From an uncultured Oscillospiraceae bacterium (GTDB lineage Bacteria > Bacillota > Clostridia > Oscillospirales > Ruminococcaceae): 11,118 nt of DNA. The DNA lies in NCBI GenBank assembly GCA_910577365.1, contig CAJTMU010000077.1:1-11118 (forward strand), read 5' to 3'. The notes under the pieces were generated by a model, which was given only the letters and a program-made list of their open reading frames with translations, did no database searches and was not told the DNA's origin. How positions within the stretch are numbered: position 1 is the stretch's first letter; every line of letters starts with the position of its first letter. The translations under genes were made by a program, and so were the position numbers. This document shows positions 4,879-11,118 of the stretch, piece by piece.

Positions 4879-7698
4879 ATGGCGAACGATAAAATCATTA
4901 TCAAGGGAGCGCGCGAGCATAACCTTAAAAATATCGATGTGGAACTTCCGCGGGATAAACTCATTGTTATGACGGGTCTTTCCGGTTCGGGAAAATCCTC
5001 TTTGGCGTTTGACACGATATTCGCGGACGGACAGCGTCGCTATATGGAGAGCCTGTCCTCCTACGCGAGAATGTTCCTCGGGCAGATGGAAAAGCCCGAT
5101 GTGGACAGCATAGATGGTTTGTCGCCCGCTATCTCGATAGACCAGAAGACCACCTCAAAAAACCCGCGCTCCACAGTCGGAACGGTCACCGAGATATACG
5201 ACTATCTGCGCCTTATGTACGCGCGGATAGGTGTGACGCACTGCCCCGTGTGCGGGCGCGCCATCAAGCAGCAGACCATCGACGAGATTGTGGACAGGGT
5301 GATGGAGCTTCCCGAAAAGACCAAATTCCAGGTGCTCGCTCCCGTGGTAAGAGGACGCAAGGGCGAACACAAAAAGGAGTTCGAGGCGGCTCGGAAATCG
5401 GGCTTTGCGAGAGTCAGGGCGGACGGCATAACCTACGACCTGTCGGAAAATATTCCGCTGGAAAAGAACAAAAAGCACTCTATCGAGATAATAGTAGACC
5501 GCCTTGTAATCAAGGAGGGCATAAAGACGCGTCTTACTGACAGTATTGAGACCGCCGGCTCGCTCACGGGCGGACTGGTCTATATCGACGTTATCGACGG
5601 CGAGGAGCTGCACTTTTCCCAGAGCTACGCCTGCCCCGAGCACGGCGTGAGCATTGAGGAGCTTGTGCCGCGCATGTTCTCATTCAATAACCCGTTCGGC
5701 GCGTGTCCGAAATGTACGGGCATAGGCTGCTCGCGCAGGATCGACCCTTCGCTGATAATGCCGAACATGAGCCTTTCCATAAAGGAGGGCGGCATTAAGT
5801 CATCGGGTTGGAATTACGCGGAGGGAACTATCGCCGCCATGTATTTTGACGCGCTTGCGGAAAAGCACGGCTTCAGCGTGGAGCAGCCGCTTTCCGAGCT
5901 GCCCGATAAGGCTCTGGACGAGCTTCTTTACGGCACGAACGGCGAGAAGATACTAATAAAGCGTCCGCGCAGTCAGGGCGGCGGGCAGTTCTACACCGAT
6001 TTCGAGGGCGTTATCCGCAATATGGAGCGCCGCTATAACGAGACCTCCAGTCAATATTCACGCGATACTCTGGAGGAATACATGAGCGACGTGGAGTGTC
6101 CCGAGTGTCATGGCGAAAGGCTAAATCCCGCCGCGCTTTCGGTAACGGTCGGCGGCAAGAACATCAGCGAGTTCTGCAAGATGTCCATCACCTCGGCGCT
6201 GGATTTTATCGGCGGTCTGGAGCTTTCGGAGCGGGATAAGATGATAGCCGACAGGATATTGAAGGAGATAAAGTCGCGGCTGGGCTTTCTGCAAAGCGTG
6301 GGTCTGGAGTACCTCACGCTGTCGCGCTCCGCGGGAACGCTGTCGGGCGGCGAGAGCCAGCGCATAAGGCTCGCCACCCAGATAGGAAGCTCGCTTGTGG
6401 GAGTGCTGTATATTCTTGACGAGCCGAGCATAGGTCTGCACCAGCGTGACAACAACAAGCTGATAGCCACACTGAAGCGGCTTCGCGACTTGGGCAATAC
6501 CCTTATCGTGGTTGAGCATGACGAGGACACCATGCGCGCGGCGGATTATATCGTGGATATCGGACCCGAGGCGGGCGTAAACGGCGGCGAGGTGCTGTAC
6601 AGCGGTGATGTTAAGGGTCTGCTGAAATGCAAAAAATCCATCACGGGGCAGTATCTCAGCGGAAAGCTGAAAATCCCCGTGCCCGAAAAGCGGCGTTCTG
6701 TCGGCGAAAGATGGCTCAGGGTAATCGGCGCGCAGGAAAACAATCTTAAAAATATTGACGTGGATATTCCCATAGGTGTGTTCACCTGCGTGACGGGAGT
6801 TTCGGGCAGCGGCAAAAGCTCGCTTGTAAACGAGATAATTTACAAGCACCTTGTGGCTAAGCTGAACAGGGCGCGCACACGTCCCGGAAAATTCATTGAC
6901 ATGAAGGGCATAGAGCACCTCGACAAGGTGATAATGATAGACCAGTCGCCGATAGGCAGAACGCCGCGCTCCAACCCCGCAACATATACGGGGTTGTTTA
7001 CCGAGATACGTGAGCTGTTCGCGCAGACCAATGACGCGAAAATGCGCGGCTACGGACCGGGGCGCTTCTCCTTCAACACTAAGGGCGGTCGCTGCGAAGC
7101 CTGCGAGGGCGACGGCATACTCAAAATAGAAATGCACTTTCTTCCTGATATTTTCGTGCCCTGCGAGGTCTGCAAGGGTCACCGCTACAACCGCGAAACG
7201 CTGGAGGTAAAATACAAGGGCAAAAATATTTTCGACGTTCTTGACATGACGGTCGCGGAGGGCGCGGAGTTTTTCGAGAATATCCCCAAGATAGCCAACA
7301 AATTGAGAACGCTGAACGATGTGGGGCTGGGCTATATCAAGATAGGGCAGTCATCCACCACGCTGTCGGGCGGCGAGGCTCAGCGCATAAAGCTTGCCAC
7401 AGAGCTTTCCAAGCGCTCCACGGGAAAGACCATCTATATTCTGGACGAGCCTACCACGGGGCTTCACACCGCGGACGTAAAGCGGCTTGTGGAGATACTT
7501 CAGCGGCTGACCGACAGCGGAAATACCGTGCTGGTAATCGAGCACAATCTCGATTTGATAAAAACGGCGGATTATATAATTGATATCGGTCCCGAGGGCG
7601 GCGATAAGGGCGGAACGGTGGTCGCAGCGGGTACGCCCGAGGAAATAGCGGAAAATCCCGATTCCTATACGGGAGATTTTCTCAAGAAAATGCTGTAA
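4879..7698 (+). CDS. uvrA: UvrABC excinuclease subunit A
   Basis: UvrA is the dimeric ABC-type ATPase that finds DNA lesions and delivers UvrB. The 939 residues are full length with two ATPase modules. Module I: Walker A GLSGSGKSS 33-41, signature LSGGE 488-492, Walker B YILDEP 511-516. Module II: Walker A GVSGSGKSS 640-648, signature LSGGE 829-833, DEPTTGLH about 856-863. The zinc-binding segment of module II has C739/C742 and C762/C765. The equivalent in module I reads C252-P-E-H255 then C276/C279, with His at one ligand place. Further CxxC pairs are at 122-125 and 407-410. ATG 4879 is chosen over an out-of-frame ATG at 4874; AAGGAG (4863-4868) lies 10 nt upstream. No convincing promoter was found in the gap, so it is probably read from the uvrB promoter. 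Confidence 0.98.
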   Translation: MANDKIIIKGAREHNLKNIDVELPRDKLIVMTGLSGSGKSSLAFDTIFADGQRRYMESLSSYARMFLGQMEKPDVDSIDGLSPAISIDQKTTSKNPRSTVGTVTEIYDYLRLMYARIGVTHCPVCGRAIKQQTIDEIVDRVMELPEKTKFQVLAPVVRGRKGEHKKEFEAARKSGFARVRADGITYDLSENIPLEKNKKHSIEIIVDRLVIKEGIKTRLTDSIETAGSLTGGLVYIDVIDGEELHFSQSYACPEHGVSIEELVPRMFSFNNPFGACPKCTGIGCSRRIDPSLIMPNMSLSIKEGGIKSSGWNYAEGTIAAMYFDALAEKHGFSVEQPLSELPDKALDELLYGTNGEKILIKRPRSQGGGQFYTDFEGVIRNMERRYNETSSQYSRDTLEEYMSDVECPECHGERLNPAALSVTVGGKNISEFCKMSITSALDFIGGLELSERDKMIADRILKEIKSRLGFLQSVGLEYLTLSRSAGTLSGGESQRIRLATQIGSSLVGVLYILDEPSIGLHQRDNNKLIATLKRLRDLGNTLIVVEHDEDTMRAADYIVDIGPEAGVNGGEVLYSGDVKGLLKCKKSITGQYLSGKLKIPVPEKRRSVGERWLRVIGAQENNLKNIDVDIPIGVFTCVTGVSGSGKSSLVNEIIYKHLVAKLNRARTRPGKFIDMKGIEHLDKVIMIDQSPIGRTPRSNPATYTGLFTEIRELFAQTNDAKMRGYGPGRFSFNTKGGRCEACEGDGILKIEMHFLPDIFVPCEVCKGHRYNRETLEVKYKGKNIFDVLDMTVAEGAEFFENIPKIANKLRTLNDVGLGYIKIGQSSTTLSGGEAQRIKLATELSKRSTGKTIYILDEPTTGLHTADVKRLVEILQRLTDSGNTVLVIEHNLDLIKTADYIIDIGPEGGDKGGTVVAAGTPEEIAENPDSYTGDFLKKML

Positions 7699-7724
7699 AA
7701 TATCCGTGCTTTTCCAAAAAATTG

Positions 7725-7753
7725 TTGACTTCAGACGTACAATATGCTAAAAT
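7725..7753 (+). promoter_or_regulatory. Extended -10 promoter for mscL
   Basis: TTGACT (7725-7730) and TAAAAT (7748-7753) are spaced by 17 nt, and TGC directly before the -10 box gives the extended TGn form. The start point would be near 7760, about 40 nt before the mscL start codon. It lies just after uvrA, with no terminator visible between them, so some read-through from uvrA is possible. Confidence 0.75.
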
Positions 7754-7800
7754 AATAGCAGGGCGGTGCCTTAATCTGACATATGAAAGGAAATTCTGCG

Positions 7801-8247
7801 ATGGCAAAGGACAAAAAAGCTTTCACGCTTGCAAAGGAATTTAAGGATTTTATTTCAAGGGGAAACGTGCTGGATATGGCTGTCGGCGTTATCGTCGGCG
7901 GAGCGTTTACTTCAATTGTAAATTCGCTGGTAAACGACATATTCACGCCGTTTCTCGGAATGCTTCTTGCGGGCGTTAATTTTGACACGCTTGTGGTAAC
8001 CATACCGTGGGGCAATAACCCGCAGCTTCTCTTTGGCAATTTTATTCAAGCTATAATCAGCTTCCTGCTTACCGCGCTGTGCGTGTTTATAATTGTGAAG
8101 CTGGTAAATGGCTTCCACAGAAAGAAAAAGGAAGAACCCGCGCCCCCTCCCAAGCCCGACCCTCAGATCGTGCTGCTCACGGAGATACGCGATTTGCTTA
8201 AGACTGAGCAGGGAAGCGCTGAGGCTAAAACTGATACAGAGGAATAA
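7801..8247 (+). CDS. mscL: Large-conductance mechanosensitive channel MscL
   Basis: MscL is an inner-membrane homopentamer that opens under membrane tension and releases solutes during osmotic downshock. The 148 residues fit the family (about 130-150). The N-terminal amphipathic helix (KEFKDFISRGN, 12-22) runs into the conserved TM1 (VLDMAVGVIVGGAFTSIVNSLV, about 23-44), followed by NDIFTPFLG. A periplasm-side loop precedes TM2 (about 79-103, FGNFIQAIISF onward). The charged, proline-rich linker (108-121) leads to the C-terminal bundle helix PQIVLLTEIRDLLK (121-134). The start is set at ATG 7801 because AAAGGA (7786-7791) lies 9 nt upstream; an in-frame ATG at 7783 would add six residues unlike the family and has no ribosome site. 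Confidence 0.96.
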   Translation: MAKDKKAFTLAKEFKDFISRGNVLDMAVGVIVGGAFTSIVNSLVNDIFTPFLGMLLAGVNFDTLVVTIPWGNNPQLLFGNFIQAIISFLLTALCVFIIVKLVNGFHRKKKEEPAPPPKPDPQIVLLTEIRDLLKTEQGSAEAKTDTEE

Positions 8248-8258
8248 AAACTTATCAA

Positions 8259-8282
8259 ATCCGCCTGTTACCGCGGGCGGAT
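8259..8282 (+). repeat. Hairpin between mscL and the glycosidase gene
   Basis: ATCCGCC (8259-8265) pairs with GGCGGAT (8276-8282); the 10-nt loop can add one G-C and two G-T pairs. No U-run follows, so it is not a clear terminator. It may weaken transcription between mscL and the glycosidase gene, whose own promoter I could not find in the 64-nt gap. Confidence 0.35.
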
Positions 8283-8311
8283 ATGCGGACAGGTTATGAA
8301 TCGGAGGGTAT

Positions 8312-10312
8312 ATGAGATACGATTTAAATGAGGGCTGGCGATTTTCCCTGTCAGAGGGCGATACATCGATTGACTTTGACGACGGCGGCTGGCAGCTTGT
8401 GACACTGCCTCACACTTGGAATGCGGAGGACTGCGCCACGGGAGCTTCATTTGCTGGGGAAAAATATTACCGCGGTTGGGGCTGTTACAGAAAAACGCTT
8501 GTTATTAGTGAGTTTAACAGGCTTTTCATTGAGTTCAAGGGCGCTAATACCGTGACCGAGCTTTATGTCAACGGTAAATTCGTCGGCAGGCACGAGGGCG
8601 GCTATTCCGCCTTTCGCTTTGATATGACCGATTTCGCGGTGCGCGGCGAGAATATTATCGCCGTAAAGGTAAACAGCGCGCCTACGGATTATATCGCACC
8701 CATAACAAATCAGGGTGATTTCACCAAGCAGGGTGGCATTTACCGCGGCGTAAGCCTTATAACTGCCGAACCGCTGCACATTGACCTTATGGATTACGGC
8801 TCGTCCGGCATATACATAACGCCAAAGAATATCACAAAAACCTCGGCGGATATCGGGATAGAAGTAAAGCTTGCCAACTATTACCCCGAAAGCCGACAAA
8901 TAACTGTGAAAGCCGTTATCCGCGGCGGAGTTTGCGAGGAAAGCGCCGAAAGGGAGATAACGGTCGCTTCGGGAAAGTCGTCTGTGACGCTTGATTTGCC
9001 GATAAAAGATCCCGTTCTGTGGCAGGGCAGGGAAAATCCGTATCTGTATCAAGCCGAAATTACGTTATCGGAAAACTCGGCGGCGCTTGACAGCCGTTCC
9101 GTGAGCTTCGGTATACGCGAATATCATATCGACCCTGAAGAGGGATTTTTCCTTAACGGCAGGTATCTTGATCTGCGCGGCGTGAATTATCATCAGGACA
9201 GCTTTGAGAACGGCTGGGCGATGAGCGATGCGCAGCGCGATCGGGATTACGGCATGATAGCAGATATGGGCTGCACGGCGGTGCGAATGGCGCATTATCA
9301 GCACGTCGATTACGAATATGAGCTGTGTGACAGGCTTGGGCTTGCTGTATGGACGGAGATAGGAATAGTCAACAAAATGTCCCCCGATGAGGGCGAAAGC
9401 CACAAGCTGTCGGAGGGCTTTGCGGAGAACGCAAAGCGGCAGCTAACCGAGCTTATCCGACAGAATTACAACCACCCCTCGGTCATTGTATGGGGTATAT
9501 CCAACGAGCTTCATCAGATGACCGATGAGATATTCGCGCTTTATGAGGAGCTGAACGCTCTTGCGAAATCCGAGGACAAAACTCGGCTCACCGTTTACGC
9601 GGACAATCAGTTCTGGGGGAGATTTCTCAAGCTGCCCGCGGATGTGGTGGGCTATAACCGCTATTTCGGATGGTATAAGGAAGCGGGCAGAGTAGAATGC
9701 TTCGGCGGGTGGCTGGACGAAATGCACGCCGCGGAAAAACGCCCCGCATGTCTTTCGGAATACGGCGGGGGAGGGGCGATATCCCAGCACAAGGATAATG
9801 TGGATTGGAATGAGGATATAGACCCGTGCGGAGTACGGCACTATGAAAATTACCAGTCGCGTCTTCATGAGGTAATATGGGAGCAGCTCTCCGCGCGGAA
9901 ATATCTGTGGGGAAAATTTATCTGGTGTATGTTTGATTTTGCCTCAGATGGAAGAAACGAGGGCGAAACAAATGGGCAGAATGACAAGGGTCTTGTCACC
10001 AGAAACCGCGTTAAAAAGGATGCTTTTTATTTCTATCAGTCGGTCTGGAGCGAAAATCCCATGCTGCACCTAACCGAAAAGCGCTTTGACCCGCGCCCCG
10101 CTCTTGTTCCGCAGGTAAAGGCATACTCCAACGCGGATAACGCGGAGCTGTTTGTAAACGGCGTTTCTATGGGCAGAGTGTGCGGTGAAAGTGTGTTCGT
10201 ATGGGAGAATATACAACTTAAAGCAGGGGAGAACATGATTGAAGTAAAATCGGTATTCCCAGACGGCACGGTTCTTAACGATACGGCAAAATGGACCGGT
10301 TTAGTGGTATAA
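8312..10312 (+). CDS. Glycoside hydrolase family 2 enzyme, beta-galactosidase-like
   Basis: The 666-residue product has the GH2 layout: N-terminal sugar-binding jelly roll (about 1-150, with GGIYRGVSLI at 141-150), an Ig-like domain (about 158-268), a TIM-barrel catalytic domain (about 272-580) and a C-terminal beta domain (about 592-662, KAYSNADNAELFVNG) similar to the DUF4982-type module. The acid/base is Glu399 in NHPSVIVWGISNEL (387-400), and the nucleophile is Glu483 in LSEYGGGG (481-488). It should cleave a terminal beta-linked sugar with retention of configuration; beta-galactoside is favoured by the SEYG context and C-terminal module, but beta-glucuronidase cannot be excluded. There is no signal peptide, so it acts on imported oligosaccharides. 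GGAGG (8303-8307) precedes the ATG. No transporter or regulator lies next to it. Confidence 0.9.
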   Translation: MRYDLNEGWRFSLSEGDTSIDFDDGGWQLVTLPHTWNAEDCATGASFAGEKYYRGWGCYRKTLVISEFNRLFIEFKGANTVTELYVNGKFVGRHEGGYSAFRFDMTDFAVRGENIIAVKVNSAPTDYIAPITNQGDFTKQGGIYRGVSLITAEPLHIDLMDYGSSGIYITPKNITKTSADIGIEVKLANYYPESRQITVKAVIRGGVCEESAEREITVASGKSSVTLDLPIKDPVLWQGRENPYLYQAEITLSENSAALDSRSVSFGIREYHIDPEEGFFLNGRYLDLRGVNYHQDSFENGWAMSDAQRDRDYGMIADMGCTAVRMAHYQHVDYEYELCDRLGLAVWTEIGIVNKMSPDEGESHKLSEGFAENAKRQLTELIRQNYNHPSVIVWGISNELHQMTDEIFALYEELNALAKSEDKTRLTVYADNQFWGRFLKLPADVVGYNRYFGWYKEAGRVECFGGWLDEMHAAEKRPACLSEYGGGGAISQHKDNVDWNEDIDPCGVRHYENYQSRLHEVIWEQLSARKYLWGKFIWCMFDFASDGRNEGETNGQNDKGLVTRNRVKKDAFYFYQSVWSENPMLHLTEKRFDPRPALVPQVKAYSNADNAELFVNGVSMGRVCGESVFVWENIQLKAGENMIEVKSVFPDGTVLNDTAKWTGLVV

Positions 10313-10333
10313 CGGGTAACGGATTGCTAAAAT

Positions 10334-10367
10334 AACAAAAGGGGAACACGACCGTTCCCCTTTTGTT
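10334..10367. terminator. Bidirectional intrinsic terminator between convergent genes
   Basis: AACAAAAGGGGAAC (10334-10347) and GTTCCCCTTTTGTT (10354-10367) form a perfect 14-bp stem with a 6-nt loop. T-rich sequence follows the G/C part of the stem on either strand, so it can end transcription of the glycosidase gene from the left and of the CapA-family gene from the right. It begins 21 nt after the glycosidase stop and ends one base before the stop codon of the opposing gene. Confidence 0.92.
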
Positions 10368-10368
10368 G

Positions 10369-11118
10369 TTATGGCAGCACAAGATAATTCTCATCAACGG
10401 CGTTTCTCAGCACATCAATAATATAATCATAGCTGAAAGCTCCGTACTGCCGCACACCGTGAGCCGCTGCAAGCTCGGGCGTATAGTCGGAGAGCTTATA
10501 CAGCCTTAAGTTTGCGTAGCCGTAATCATAATGAGTGACGATAGGCGTAAGTGTTACGTCCAATATCACGGGTGCTTCCGAGCCTTCGGTAAAGGTAACG
10601 TTAAACTCCAGTATGCCGCTCACAAGATTTGCTCCCGAGTTCTGCGCTGATATGAAATTCCCGAGCGAGTAGGCGCAAAGCGTTTCACCGTCGGTTTTTT
10701 CTATCATTTCAATGCCGCGCAGAACGTGCGGGTGATTTCCTATGATGATATCCGCGCCCGCCTCCGCAAGCTCGCGCGCATATTCCCGCTGCCTGTCCTC
10801 AATTATGCACGAACCCTCCACTCCCCAGTGCAGCGCGACCACGCACACGTCGGAAAGCTCCTTTGCCGCCCTCACGTCGGATAGCATACTGCCAAGGTCG
10901 TTAGCGTCGCCTATTACCATTTCCGAAGCCGAGGGCAGCGACAGCCCGTTAAGGCTCTCGGTATAGGACAGGAACGAAAAGGTTATCCCGCCGTATTCGG
11001 CGGTGCGGATATCGTTTTTGTCGGCTTCATTGCGGTATACCCCCGCCGTCAAAACGTTTTTGCTTTCCCAGTAGTCCAGCGAGTACGCCAACCCCCGCTC
11101 CACGTAATCAAGACAGTG
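10369..11118 (-). CDS. CapA family protein (poly-gamma-glutamate capsule synthesis type), C-terminal 249 residues, cut by window edge
   Basis: The reverse strand is open from 11118 to a TAA at 10369-10371. The first visible residues HCLDYVERGL match the NNHxLDYGxxGL segment inside CapA proteins, so the GTG at 11101-11103 is an internal valine codon, not a start; the N-terminal part is outside the window. Numbering from the window edge, ALHWGVEG (95-102), GADIIIGNHPHVLRGIE (121-137) and YSLGNFISAQ (150-159) are the hallmark motifs of this calcineurin-fold, metallophosphatase-related family. CapA-type proteins are linked to poly-gamma-glutamate or capsule export and are usually membrane-anchored or secreted; many clostridial homologues have no known substrate. 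No other capsule gene is visible. The bidirectional terminator ends one base after its stop codon. Confidence 0.9.
   Translation of the reverse strand, partial: HCLDYVERGLAYSLDYWESKNVLTAGVYRNEADKNDIRTAEYGGITFSFLSYTESLNGLSLPSASEMVIGDANDLGSMLSDVRAAKELSDVCVVALHWGVEGSCIIEDRQREYARELAEAGADIIIGNHPHVLRGIEMIEKTDGETLCAYSLGNFISAQNSGANLVSGILEFNVTFTEGSEAPVILDVTLTPIVTHYDYGYANLRLYKLSDYTPELAAAHGVRQYGAFSYDYIIDVLRNAVDENYLVLP

Noticed and set aside
6121..7182. 353-codon open frame on the minus strand antisense to uvrA
   Set aside because: It is a shadow of the uvrA coding frame; no family motifs, and composition reflects complementary codons.
7783..7800. Upstream in-frame ATG as the start of mscL
   Set aside because: The AAAGGA that serves the downstream ATG lies just inside this extension, no ribosome site precedes 7783, and the added residues MKGNSA do not fit the MscL N-terminus.
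8259..8293. Intrinsic terminator after mscL
   Set aside because: A stem is present but it is not followed by a T-run on the plus strand.
11101..11103. GTG as the start codon of the CapA-family gene
   Set aside because: The frame stays open to the window edge, and the upstream residues HCLDY match the internal CapA motif, so this codon is an internal valine.

Overview
The window looks like an ordinary chromosomal stretch from a Firmicute, most likely a gut-type Clostridia lineage such as Oscillospiraceae/Ruminococcaceae. That placement is inferred from strong AGGAG-type ribosome binding sites, AT-rich promoter regions between genes of roughly balanced base composition, frequent ATA isoleucine codons, and the gene set (uvrB/uvrA, RF3, MscL, a cytoplasmic GH2 glycosidase and a CapA-type protein). 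No mobile element, phage gene, CRISPR array, rRNA or tRNA was seen.

Layout. (1) Positions 1-1068, minus strand: the N-terminal two thirds of prfC (RF3), which runs off the left edge. (2) 1069-1483: a divergent control region with two perfect-consensus sigma-A promoters (TTGACA-17-TATAAT) back to back, one for prfC through a leader of about 250 nt that contains a 77-nt imperfect palindrome, and one for uvrB through a leader of about 32 nt. (3) 1484-7698, plus strand: uvrB, a P-loop kinase-like gene, a histidine phosphatase gene and uvrA. The first three genes are 5 nt apart or overlap by 1 nt and are probably one transcript. A 175-nt gap before uvrA holds two sets of inverted repeats, including a 111-nt element with a 12-bp closing stem around two hairpins. 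(4) 7725-8247: mscL with its own extended -10 promoter. (5) 8312-10312: a GH2 beta-galactosidase-like enzyme without a signal peptide. (6) 10334-10367: a 14-bp bidirectional terminator. (7) 10369-11118, minus strand: the C-terminal part of a CapA-family protein, which runs off the right edge.

How the genes relate. UvrA and UvrB together form the damage-recognition half of nucleotide excision repair. The kinase-like and phosphatase genes between them have no known role in repair; their tight coupling to uvrB is the most interesting gene-level arrangement here. RF3, MscL, the glycosidase and the CapA protein have no evident functional link to them. No Gram-positive LexA box (GAAC-N4-GTTC) was found upstream of uvrB or uvrA.

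The most unusual signals are non-coding: the structured element before uvrA and the palindrome in the prfC leader. Either could be a dispersed palindromic repeat or a structured regulatory RNA; the window alone cannot decide between these.
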